Shown here one piece after another: positions 48,291 through 59,519 of a stretch of 64,000 nt of DNA (its first letter is position 1; every line of letters starts with the position of its first letter). The notes under the pieces are model-generated. The model was not told where the DNA came from and did no database searches. It worked only from the letters and a program-made list of their open reading frames with translations. The position numbers and the translations under genes were made by a program. Location of the stretch: assembly GCA_029783825.1 (NCBI GenBank), contig JAREIK010003431.1, forward strand, positions 2,291,174 to 2,355,173, in the 5' to 3' direction. This DNA comes from Sapria himalayana. Its lineage: Eukaryota > Streptophyta > Magnoliopsida > Malpighiales > Rafflesiaceae.

Positions 48291-49559
48291 TGCTAGCATA
48301 CTAGTGCTACTGATTGATGATTCGTGTGATTTTTGATTTTTTTTCATATGATACCATATATTCAATATTTTTGGATTTCTGCCAGTTATATCTTTATGCA
48401 CTTATGGTCTTATACTTATTTTTTTATGTTATATGTGTATATATCATATTCTACTTTTGATTATAACAGATTATTTTTTTTTTCATTAAACACTTTTATT
48501 TTTTAGTTGAGTCGGATGTCAATTTTTTTAATTATTTATTCCATTTTTATTCATTTAAATGTATTATTTTTAATAAATAATAAATTAAAATTTCAAAACA
48601 TTTTTATTGAATTTCTATCCAAAACTAGCATGATACGGCATGGATGTGCCAAAATCTAAGCCAAATAGACCATGCTAGGATTGTTGGATTGGCAACTATG
48701 CCATACCGAGCATGACATGAGATCCATCTCATCTCATGCTCAACATGGCATGGTGGCTTGACTCGGCCACAAAGAAATAGATTGTGCCAACACAACATGA
48801 CCTATATGACACCATTATGTCAATATGTCATGACATTGACACTTATGTTGTACATACAATATGTGGATATGCCAAATGTCAGGCCATCCTTTATAATATT
48901 TAATGTCCCAAAAGTCATGGCTTTGAAAAATTACTATGATTTTGGCATGAGTTCCTATGGCTCTATAATTTTTTATAGCTTAAAAGTCATGATTTTGTAA
49001 AACTACTACATCTCTAACTTGAGACCATCAAGCCATATAAAGATAAAGTCACGGCTCTATAAAATTAGTTATGACCTAATGCACTAGTGAGATACTTAGT
49101 TATTATGATATATAATTAATGACACATTCATTTAAATTTTTTGAGCTAAGTTTGCATGTTATTTCTTGATAATATCATAACCAATGATTAATATGTCGCA
49201 TAGTGAAAATAGTATACCAACTAGTTGGTAAGGCCATAGCATACAAATATTTTTTATGAAAATTTAGGCAGAGCTTTGGCCAAAATTGAAAACACCAAAA
49301 ATTATGAAATCAATATATATTAGCCTCATTTCCACATCTATACATTATTATCAACCAATAAAATACATAAGAATATTTGGTAATTTGAACATAGAATAAA
49401 CTTTCATACTAAAATAATTGCTCATCCTCAAACAATATCTTTCCCCTCCAAAATAATGAAAAAGAAACATAATATTCAAACATCTGAATTCAATTCTACA
49501 CAATGAGTTCATCATCACAATATGATAAAAATAATGATAATACAAATCATGGTAGTGAT

Positions 49560-51085
49560 GAAAGTAATTGATATGATTTTTCTTTAGGATTATACTCCTA
49601 GAAAGGGAAATCCATCTTTGAGTGTTCAAAGGGTGAAAAAGAAATCAATGACCTTTCTGAATCTTCCCTCTGTGTAGATAACTCATCTAATATATCTTTG
49701 TCAAAATATCATACAGAGTTTCCTATTTTTTCCGATTGAATTTAGTGAAATCTTAAATATTCTAATCACATAATAAAAATATTTTTTATTTGTACTATAT
49801 TTTACTATTTTATTCATCCAATAGCACTCTCTAAAATTTGTTTCCCTCCCATTTTATTTTTCCTCTTTCCTCCATTGTTCTTTTCCAATATATCACAATC
49901 ATTTATATAGAATTCCAAATGATTTGGCAAATCTCATCAATCCAACATCCATGTTTTTCATTATTTCCTCCAAGGGTATGAAGATTTGGTCTTCAAACTT
50001 TCTAACCTCTTTCTTTGCTTCTATATTTAGGTAATGGATCTTCCTTTTTAGCTCTTCCATATTCTGCTCTATATTTCATTGCACATATTCCAAAATACAT
50101 ATAATATCCATTAACATACCATTATGTGTAGGTAAGGAATGTTCAATGTGAGCTAACTTATTTTCTTGTGTTTCTCTCTTTCTTTATATCTTTTATCTGT
50201 CACACACAGTGAAGGATAGGCCATATTCCTAATTTTCAAATAGTACTTTTCCTTCAAGCTTTGGTTTCTTACCTTTTTTGTTCCCTTCAATTTTCTTTTT
50301 GCTCCCAAAAAAGTCACGTAAATATTGTGAGACATATTGCATTTACTTGTTCACCTGTTAAACTTCCTTGACTAAGCACAAAAAAAGTAATAAGGGAATG
50401 ATGAATTAGTTGGCTAGAAAATTTACCTTCGAGGAATCTAAAAATTAATTTCTCCAAAATCTCTCATATCAAAGTGCTACCCAATGAGAATGGCATATAC
50501 TAATATTTCTCTTTCCGAAATAATCATAGAAACATGGAGAGTGTGTAACAAAAATGAGCATATGAAATACAAGCAAAATTTACTCATCTTTATGAGTTCT
50601 CCCTTCATCAAATATCCATACCCACTATTTGATGTCACCCTCCATGTACCTTTATCATTCATTAATAGCTTAGTGATTACTGGAAAATTTGTCCCTATGA
50701 AGAGATTTAAAATTCACACTACCTTTTACCCTTGAGAACCCAAACAATTCATTTATTATTCTTTTATCAAAATCAAACCTAATTACATTTTACATAACAC
50801 ATCTTCCCCTGCATATCGTCCAAATTCACATAGAACTCCTTTACAATCTAGGTATTTCCATTTTTTTATGCATACAAAATATCATCTATTTTTTTAATAA
50901 CATCACCAAAATGAGGAATGAATTCATTGAATCTCATCTCTTTAATAAGGCCCATTTTGAAAAGCATGTAATCCATCCATCCATACACAATTTTTGTTAT
51001 TAAAGTTGTCATGGGCATCATGACTTTAGTTGGCATTTCTATGAGACTATGTCTTTGTCTCTTCTCTTTCTCCTTATGATTCATC
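49560..51085 (-). pseudogene. Retroelement extra ORF remnant, minus strand
   Basis: Reading down from 51084, the frame opens 'MNHKEKEKRQRH', a likely original start, and continues to a stop at 50866. Further pieces give 'KEFYVNLDDMQGKM', then 'GTWRVTSNSGYGYLMKGEL' and 'SEREILVYAILIG'. A long charged helical segment follows ('AHIEHSLPTHNGMLMDI', 50.1 kb). It matches the remnants at 37.8-39.4 kb and 8.0-8.77 kb. 'EFYANL' and 'ALLLYAILTG' are typical of plant transposon proteins of unknown role. It lies between a gag remnant (beyond the hAT insertion) and the R copy. The plus-strand frame at 50484-50735 is a shadow. Confidence 0.6.
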
Positions 51086-51642
51086 TTTGCAATATTTTAT
51101 TTGATGATCTTCTTCCTTTCATTATCAAATCAACAATAAATATGACTTTAAGGTGAATCATTATGGCATTGGAGAGAAACTAGGGTTTTATTATGGAAAA
51201 TCTAAGTCAAGCTTTTTCCAAGTGTTTTCAAGGTGGTCTACCTAGAAAGTCAAGATGACCAATAACCATAGAAATATAAAACAAAAATATAAAATGAATA
51301 CAATAAAATAAAATAAATTACATGTACAACAATCAACACACAATAGACATAACATTAATAAAGCATAAATATACTTAAAAGACTAAAAATGTATAAATAA
51401 ACTACAAATTTTACTATAAGAGTAGTAAAAAAAGATATAAATTTTATATCAAACCAAGATTAAAGAGCCAAACATTAATTGGAAATTATAAACTACAATT
51501 AACAATAATAGCAAAAAAATACAATCATAAATCAAAATCAAAGTATAAAAATCAAATTGTACCATACCAAAATTATAATTATAAAACAAACATAATATCA
51601 ACAAACAATAATCAATTCCAATGTCAATCAACATCTATATGC

Positions 51643-51667
51643 AAATTATCATCATCATCATCATCAT
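51643..51667. repeat. ATC microsatellite
   Basis: Six to seven consecutive 'atc' units lie at the 3' end of the hAT transposase remnant. Confidence 0.9.
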
Positions 51668-51679
51668 GTAAACATCTGT

Positions 51680-53520
51680 TGGTATCACTAGTGGTGGCCT
51701 CAGCATCCTTCAAGTTTCATAAGTCATCATCTGCCAACAACTTATTTACTTTCAGTCCAACTATATCCTAGATGCCCAACCTCGATTCCTCTCAATTATT
51801 TATGTATCTAAGTACCTCAATGACATCTAACCATAGCCTTATTCTCTTATCTGAAATGACATTGACTACAACATAAAAATTAGACTTTAATGTTACACTC
51901 GACTTCGAAAGAGTCTATATATCCTATGTCATCTTAGACATCATGGGATAAGTGGACTCATATGATTTCCACCATAATAAAATATCAAGATTCTTGTTAT
52001 TATTATGTGATAGAATTGAGTTATAATTAGTATCTAAGTACCAAGATAGCTCACTCCTATTTAATGTATCACCCTTTTATTTCCCCCTTGCTAATTGAAT
52101 GGAGACATCATTGTCTTCAAATATAGTATCCATGTCCATACTCAGAGTTTGGCTATAACTACTACCATACCTAGTATCATGGTACATAAAAATCTTAGTC
52201 AACTTTTCATGAATGACTCCTTTAGGTTGGTGTTCCTAGTTCATGTAGTTAAACATATATATCAAAATGTTCTCTACCTCTTCCACCTTAACCCTAAGAT
52301 CCATGCGGGTAACTAGGAAATAAAAAGATAGAATAGTAGATTAGTACTTTAAGTAATTGTTTTCTATCTCAACAGACATAGCACTAAATGTAGAAATATC
52401 TCTGAACTTTTTAAACACACTATTATTGTTGCATATGCACTTGAGTGCATTGCAAGTAGTGGATGTGTACACATATGAAAATATATTCATTGTGTCATAA
52501 AAAATTTTTAAATTTTACTTCAAAGAAATTCTTGCATCTTAATTAATATTGTCAATAATAAGTTCGTCACTCTTACTATTGATGTAGTCTGATATCATAT
52601 GTTCATATCCAACATATGACTCCAACATCAGGTAAGTGCAAATCTATCGATGTCTCACATTCAATTGGAATTTTTTCTTCTTTAGACTCATATATAAATC
52701 GAGACTACTAAACTCTTATTGTCTACTAAGTATCTTAATATACTTTAGTGAGTTTCTTATTTTTTTCTAATGTGCGAGAAATAACATTCATCCCTACTTG
52801 TCCTATTAGGTTAATAATATGACACATACATCTAATGTGAAAAATCTCATATAATGGTCTGCCTCTAATTCATCTAATGTAATAATAAAATGTGATGATT
52901 TCTAAAGATTCTCATCGTGTGCTCATATATAGAAAATCCATCATGAGGATGAAGAATCTTAGAAAATCCTTAAATCTTTTTATTAAGTTTTCATATAGAA
53001 TCTACATAGTGAGTGGTGAGGTATGCAAATGATGCATCATCACAACTAGTCCAAATATCAGATGTCATGGATATAATTTTACTATATTTCTTAAATTCAT
53101 TAATTAGTATTTATTTTTCTAACTTTTGATATTTAATTATGTCATTCCTATATGTAGACCTAGGGATCATATGATAAGCTAGCTAGAAGTATGTTTGTAT
53201 GATACTAACAACCCTAGCATCCTTTAAAAAACTAATCAGAAGACCCATGATGGTAATCATTTTGGTCATGTCTTCCCTCCTTAAATTAGTGAGGTATATG
53301 AACATTGTCAAAGAAGCTATGATAGATCTAGTTTCAAAGACATCACCGCTCATTCTTAGTTGGGTTAGCCTAGGATCTAATGCACCATATTTTTTGTTAT
53401 ATTGATCTGCATGTCTTTTTAAGTGCCTAGTCTCACATACACTCCTACATGTATATATATTTTTATAATATTTACATTGTGCCAATTCTTCATTGAGACT
53501 CCTAGCATTTTTATATTTTT
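51680..53520 (-). pseudogene. hAT transposase remnant with BED-type zinc finger
   Basis: At the N-terminal side, the frame 53183-53485 gives 'AQCKYYKNIYTC' and 'HLKRHADQY', a BED finger whose second Cys is Tyr, then 'DPRLTQLRMSG'. Further down, 'DLRVKVEEVENILIYMFNY' near 52.3 kb and 'WYLDTNYNSILSHNN' near 52.0 kb match the region before the C-terminal dimerisation segment. 'RLWLDVIEVLRYIN' near 51.83 kb matches the segment itself. Stops and frame changes are frequent. The protein order agrees with the plus-strand remnant at 45.4-48.3 kb. Confidence 0.82.
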
Positions 53521-54649
53521 TATTATGTTAAAGTAAGTCCAACCTATAGATGTTCTAGTTTTTTTACTTTCTAGGAATTTGATTTTGAGTCGAGACCAGT
53601 GGGAGAAAACATGGTTTCAACATCGAACCTTACCATAGGGCTATCATTAATATCCACATCTAAATCTATATCAATATTATTATTGTTATACTCACGTTTA
53701 GCCTTTTTTTTTATTTATGTTATGAATAATAATTTATGTATATTTAAAACAAACAAAAAAATTACTCAGATTCTATTCTGGAGAGGAGAAAGATGATGGA
53801 ATACCATAACAACAAGTAATGGAATACCTAGAGCAACTCCTACTTTATATTTCTTAAACTTTAAAAAAATAATATTTAAATCATAAAGCTTAATACTTTA
53901 TAGTTTGAACATTAAAGGGAGGGAAATCAGAGAGTAGAAAAGATGACAGAGGATAGAGAGTTGAAATTGAGAATAGAAATGAAAATTAAAAACTTGAAAC
54001 TCATAATATATATTTATAGATTTTTTTTAATAAAAAATTATATATCTTTTTAATTTGATTTTATTTTTTTGAATTTTAAATTGGGAAAAAAATTAACAGC
54101 CATTGGATTTCTACCCTAGCCATTAGAATAAATTCCAATGGACATGCTTAAACAATATTTTATATATTTTTTTTGGCTGAATAAGTAACCATTGCGTTTC
54201 GAGGTAGGTGAAAGTTGGTGTAGCCTATGGTGCACCTAATCCTTGAGCCCAAGATGCGAGTGGTGAGAGTCAAAAAGGTAGAAGACTATCAGACTAAGGC
54301 TAGGGCATAGGGACTCAGGCGAAGGGGGTCAGGGGGGTAGGGCACAGCCAAGTGGACCATGCCTACTTTCTTGTAACCTAATTCCTGACTTTCAAGTCTT
54401 AGGTCAGGTTTTCCATACCAGTGGACCATGCCAATGGGCTAGGCATGTGGATATTTTCTAGCCGAGCATGAGGCAAGGTAGCCTTTGGCCCATCATGGCA
54501 TGAGCCATGCATCAGGCTAGCTCGACCCAGGTCCATGCATGGTTTTGGACCATGCCAAACTAAATTAGGCATGACTGATCTGTGTATTGCCGCATGTCAT
54601 GCTCGGGCTATGTGGCCCACTTGACACCTATAATACCCATCTTTCTCAT

Positions 54650-54960
54650 CCTTAGTTCTAGTTTCCCAATTTGATTCATACTCATCTTCTTCATCCCATC
54701 AATGTGATCTAGCCTTGCTTCTATATGTTTATTTTAATATTCTTCTACATCATTACTCCCCTTTATCTCCATTAGTAATTGAAAAATACTATCTTCAAAT
54801 GACAACTTATCTTTCAAATATGGACTATCATTCTGTGGTAGTCTTTCATGGCTACTATATGATAGCCTTGCTTCCATATGATCAATCTTCATAATTTATT
54901 GACTATCATTCTTACTCTCTAGGACACTATCATGAATCTCATATATGGAAATCATACAAG
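54650..54960 (-). pseudogene. gag: Ty3/gypsy (Athila/Tat-like) gag C-terminal remnant
   Basis: The minus strand gives 'NDSPYLKDKLSFEDSIFQLL' and 'HIEARLDHIDGMKKMS' followed by 'NQIGKLELRMRK'. This corresponds to the plus-strand gag remnant at 1.8-2.17 kb and the 'NQIGQL' helix at 18.56 kb. It is cut at its 3' side by the hAT element ending at 54632. An R copy lies upstream on the right. Confidence 0.7.
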
Positions 54961-54989
54961 AAAAAATAAGTCACGAGGATATCATTACC

Positions 54990-56720
54990 AAATGAAATAC
55001 CTCTACATGTGTGTGTCACATGACTTACCTATCATCATCTACCACTATTATCACATAATTCTCACACAATGGTGAAATTCCTATTTTAGACATTCTATAT
55101 AATCCTCACATCATTTAAAGATTAATTCTTCTAGAATATAAACAATAGATTGCTCATATTTACATTTGAAATTTTGTCTTTGTAAGCATCATACTTACAA
55201 TAATTAAATGAATTTTAATCTCAAGTTTTCACGAATATTTTTTTCTCATGCATTAGATTAGAAGGGCTGTCACTTCTTTCTTATAATACCTTGTGAGTAT
55301 GTCCCATGACTTATCTATCATTGTCTATCATGGCTAACACTGATAAACCTATGATATAGTGAAAATTCTAAATCTTAGCTTTGAATGGCATCTACATGCA
55401 TTAATATTCAAACCATAATATTATAATAATTATAAATATTATGCAATCACATCATCATAATAAAAGAATAATAAACTAATCCTAGATCTCAAATTAATCT
55501 CTTATTAGGAAAGAATTCATGTAAGATACTTGGGCTGATATCTTATGGAGTCAAGAGTTTCCAATGATAGTCCTAGTGAGCATCTAAGTCTCAAAACTTA
55601 ATATCAACTAATAATTGCTTATATTCACCTTAGATTTGCCCCTAATTAGGGGTTGTAAGTCATGTTGCCAAGGGTTTTGTATGCTCCTAGAGACAAAATC
55701 TGATTCACCCTCTTTTGTTTGTGGAAAATGTTGTGAATTTTTTTTATACTTTGGATTTCCACGCAAATTTTTAGGCTGGAAGTTATGGCACTAAGTTGAG
55801 GTCATGATTTTATCATTACTTTCAACCTTCTCTAGAGTACAAAAGTCACGATGACAAAAGAATATTGCAATAGAAGTAACTCTCCTCTATATCACACAAA
55901 ATCATAAAAGTGGGAATGTTGTAGCTTAAATGAATGCTCTCTTGGACACAAAATTTTGTCATCAAGAAAAGTCATAACTAAGATTTTCCATCTCTAGATC
56001 ACAAAGTCATGGTAGGAAGAATGTCATAACTAAAGATATTTTTTTGGAAAACAAAGTTGCAATGGCAAGAATGGTCATAACTGAGGCATTTATTCTCTGG
56101 AAAGCAAATTCATGGTAGCAAAAATTTCTTCACTTAGACTATCTCTGAAACACAAAGTCATGATTAAAAAGATTTTCGCAACTAAAAATCACTTAGTGTT
56201 ATGCTATGACTTCTTATACTAGTGAGGTACTTGGTTGCTCCAACATGAAAATAAAGCCATGCCCATCATTGTGTTTTTGTAATAGTATGGCTAAGACTCC
56301 AAGAAAATATCACAGCCACAAAGATAATATTGCATAGTGAAAAAATTATGACAACTTAGTGATAAAGTCACAATGTATAAAGATCACTGCAATTATTTTA
56401 TAGAATCATGGCCAAGAAAGGCTACAACAACTTTTTAGTAGGTTGTAAATAGTATAACTAAATCATGACATAAGAAATATCATAATTTTCTATTACTTTT
56501 TAATTTTCCAAGTGTTCTCTCCACCAAGTTTACTAATTTTCAGTAAAATATATATGATTTCACTTTTAACCATCTAATTCCATCAAAATCATAATTTAAT
56601 GAAATAAATTCATTTAAATTTTAAAATTAGTACAAACAAATCACAAAATACATGTCAAATAACCATAAAAAGTCAATATGTGAAGTATTGAACAACATCC
56701 CCTATAGGCCATTTTTTTTA
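54990..56720 (+). repeat. R repeat copy, plus orientation (probable 5' LTR of minus-strand element)
   Basis: Landmarks in order: 'gtcacatgacttacctatca' near 55016, 'ttgtctttgtaagcatcata' near 55174, 'ggctgtcacttctttcttat' near 55263, an 'aaagtcatggtaggaag' array at 55.8-56.2 kb, 'agtgaggtacttggttgctc' near 56220 and 'ccataaaaagtcaatatgtg' near 56662. It sits upstream, in minus-strand sense, of the gag remnant at 54.65-54.96 kb. Confidence 0.65.
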
Positions 56721-56800
56721 TGAATAATGGTTGCATATTTTTCTTGATGCAATAATATTTCAAAGTTCATCATTACTATCAATTTGAACTCCTTTAATCA

Positions 56801-57806
56801 AAATCTTAAATTTGATCTTCAACCAAAAATACATCTCATTTTTATCGTTCAATAAATTAATCATTCTCCATAATATTTTTCATTGTTTAATAAATTGCAT
56901 ATTAATTACACACTCATGTGCCATCTCTGATTAATCAAATTTATAATGTTTTTGTTTAATTTTCATCATAGTCCTTTTACCTTTTGTGTGTGTGTGTGTG
57001 TGTGAGTGTGTGGGTGTGTGTTTGTGTGTGTCTCTGTGAGTGTGCTTGTATAAAAACATACATACTTTCTATAAATAATGATTATAAATAAAAAAAGGAT
57101 TTGACATATGTAGAAGGATTAAAAAATCATTTAGATAAAAATATGATTAACATTCCAAAAATAAATATCAATAAAAACACAATGAATATCATCAAAAACA
57201 TTTATTGAGTGCCATCACATAAAAATTTAAAATCTATCAATATAAACAAATAGCAACAAAACTTAACATTATTGAAAATGACTATGAAAATAATGTTAGA
57301 TAATTTGATCAAACATTATCAAATGTGAATGAATATTATTATATTAAAGCTAGAAAATATACCATAGTAAAGTAGTTATTGTTCATTAACCACAAATTTC
57401 TTAAATGGAATTTTCCAACATTTGCATGTATGATATCAAGTCTTAGATGGCATATTGCTAGTGCATACATTTCCAAATATAACCAAACATATTAACTAGT
57501 ACAACAAGAAAACCAAAGAAATAAAATTGAGAGAAAAGAATGACACTAGACAAATAGGGTTTGCTCATCTAACCTAACATGTTGAAGCAAAAATACATTG
57601 CTTAAACACTGTTATAGAAATTTATTGAAATACTATTATTACAATACAACTTAAGCTTAAGAAATTCTTGTTTTGATTGATGATTCTAAACCAAACAGGG
57701 GGGGGGGGGTGGATATTATACACAAATTATAACCAAAGATACATCTTAAAATATTTAATATGACAACAATTACCCTAGAAGATGATTGCCTATTAAAATA
57801 TTTAAT
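56801..57806. repeat. Tandem duplication, unit 1 (about 1.0 kb)
   Basis: It matches 57807-59410 along its length, offset 1006 bp at the start, apart from the inserted LTR in unit 2. Shared phrases include 'aaatcttaaatttgatc', 'attaatcattctccataata', 'acaatgaatatcatca' and 'atacattgcttaaa'. It has a (gt)n tract at 56984-57050 and a run of 12 G at 57698-57709. No coding family is recognised. Confidence 0.88.
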
Positions 57807-59410
57807 AAATCTTAAATTTGATCTTTGACCAAAAATACATCTTATTTTCATTGTTTAATGAATTAATCATTCTCCATAATAGTTTTCATTGTTTAATAAT
57901 TTCATATTAATAACACACTCATGTGCCATCTATAATAAATCAAAATTTTAATGTTTTTGTTTAATTTCATCATAGTCCTTCTACCTTGTGTGAGTGAGTG
58001 TGTGGGTGTGTGGGTGTGTGGGTGTGTGTGTGTCTGTGTGTTATTGTAAAAAAAACATACATACCTTCTATAGATAATGATTATAAATACTAAAAAGGAT
58101 TTGGCATATGTAGAAGGATAAAAAAAAATCATTTAGGAAAAAAATATGATTAGCATTTCAATAATAGATTTCAATAAAAACACAATGAATATCATCATAA
58201 ACATTTATTGAGTATCATCACATAAAAATTAAAAACCTATCAATATAAACAAATTGCAACAAAACTTAACAATATTGAAAATGACTAATGAAAATCATGT
58301 TAGATACTTTGATCAAACATCATCAAATCTGAATGAGAATTATTATAGTAAAGCTAGTAAATATACCATAGTAAAATAGTTATTGTTCATTATCCACAAA
58401 TTTAAATGGAATTTTCAAACATTTGCATGTATGCTATCAAGTCTTAGAAGGCATATTGCTGATGCATACATTTCCAAATACAACAAAACATAGTAACTAG
58501 TATTGCAAGAAATCTGAAGAAATAAAATAGAGAGAAAAGAATGACACTAGACATGTTGGGCAAGTGTGCTTCCACGGTAGTGATATTAAGATACGGAAGA
58601 CAACACGAACAACATTTTAATAAGCAATATATATCCAATCCAGCAATCCAACCACGACAGAATCAAAAACAAGAAATAAAACACCAGAAATAACGTGGTT
58701 CGCTAGTCGCTCAGTATGACTAGCTACATTCACCAGAAAATATTTATGCGTTACAAATTAAACCAATAAAAATTGTCTTATAGTATGCAGCACAGAGCAG
58801 CCACGATAAATCGCGCAGAGAGAGAGAGAAGAAGACAATGAACAGTTCCCTAAGCCCAAAAACATCAACCCGAAATTAAAAATTACAAAACATTTTATAA
58901 TAAAAATTCTCTCAATTCATTTAACCGGAGTGGGTCGGATCATGAGACGGGTCAGGCTCTGCTACAAAAATTTTGGCCCGCTGACCATTCAGTGCGACCT
59001 CCATTATTTTGCTACTGCTGCATCCCCGGCCTCTTAATATTTCCTTTCCTATACTTACATGAAAATATTAAAAAAGAAATATTTGGTTATACAAATAGAT
59101 TATCAAAAAAAAAATTACATATACAGCAAGACAGATAGGGCTTGCTCATCTAACATGTTGAAGAAAAAATACATTGCTTAAATACTGTTAGAAATAAAAC
59201 ACAAACAAAACTTTATTGAAATACAAATATTACAATACAACTTGAGCTTAGGAAATACTTGTTCTTCATTTTGTTTGATGATTCTAAACTAAACGAGGGG
59301 GAAAGTATTATACTAATCACAAGTAATTTTCCATCACACAAAATAAAACTATCCACTTCAATATTAAAGTGATAATTAATATATTTAATATGATAACAAA
59401 TCCCTAAAAG
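57807..59410. repeat. Tandem duplication, unit 2, carrying an LTR insertion
   Basis: Second copy of the 1-kb unit, with its own (gt)n tract at 57988-58040 and a 575-bp insertion at 58554-59128. The uninterrupted unit-1 sequence 'gacactagacaaatagggtt' shows the empty site. Short frames here, such as 57902-58132, are not conserved as proteins. Confidence 0.88.
58554..59128. mobile_element. Solo LTR, 575 bp
   Basis: It begins 'tgttgggcaagtg' and ends 'atatacagca', with TG and CA termini, and is flanked by a perfect 5-bp TSD 'agaca' at 58549-58553 and 59129-59133. The homologous empty site in unit 1 confirms an insertion of exactly this stretch. The interior is richer in GC than its surroundings and contains 'ataacgtggttcgctagtcg' near 58692, resembling copia-type LTRs, but the lineage is unassigned. 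No internal retrotransposon region is present, so recombination between two LTRs probably removed it. Confidence 0.93.
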
Positions 59411-59519
59411 ATGGTAGATAATGGACTTGACCTTTAATTTGTGATTGGCCTTTTATATGAAAACTAATTGGGCCTTTAACCTTGATGTTCATTTGGAATC
59501 CTAGAATTTAGGAGATATC

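Larger units (their letters stand above)
44625..48817 (+). mobile_element. hAT transposon with transposase remnant, about 4.2 kb
   Basis: The left end 'taaacttgtcaagtggg' and the right end (complement 'taatggtgtcatatagg') resemble decayed forms of the 'tagaggtgtcaa' ends of the small hAT elements. Subterminal regions are rich in 'ggcatgg', 'catgac' and 'gcatgg' words. The flanking 8-mers 'tttcatga' and 'tgtcaata' match at five of eight positions, consistent with an old TSD but not proof. A transposase remnant lies inside, and a young GC-rich hAT element is inserted in it. The host sequence on both sides is R. Confidence 0.75.
42900..49450 (+). repeat. R repeat copy split by a hAT transposon (probable 3' LTR)
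   Basis: The left piece is 42900-44624 and the right piece 48818-49450, about 2.36 kb together. The left has 'ggcatataaggtgggtttca' near 43161, 'ttggcttcataagtatcata' and the 'catagtcataac' array. The right resumes the array, has 'cactagtgagatacttag' near 49083 and ends with 'gctcatcctcaaacaatatc' at 49413. An extra ORF remnant on the minus strand follows directly to the right. Confidence 0.65.
51250..54632 (-). mobile_element. hAT transposon with transposase remnant, about 3.4 kb
   Basis: The right end 'cccacttgacacctata' is a good hAT terminal repeat of the family. Its subterminal region (54.2-54.6 kb) is full of 'ccatgcc', 'ggcatg' and 'gtggacc' words. The left end is not recognisable and may be truncated near 51.25 kb, so no TSD can be tested. 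The transposase remnant reads on the minus strand. It is homologous, in inverse orientation, to the element at 44.6-48.8 kb. It interrupts a minus-strand Ty3/gypsy internal region. Confidence 0.72.

Noticed and set aside
50484..50735. Pair of similar plus-strand frames at 38817-39005 and 50484-50735 as a conserved small protein family
   Set aside because: They are antisense shadows of the minus-strand extra ORF remnants, which carry the recognisable domain.
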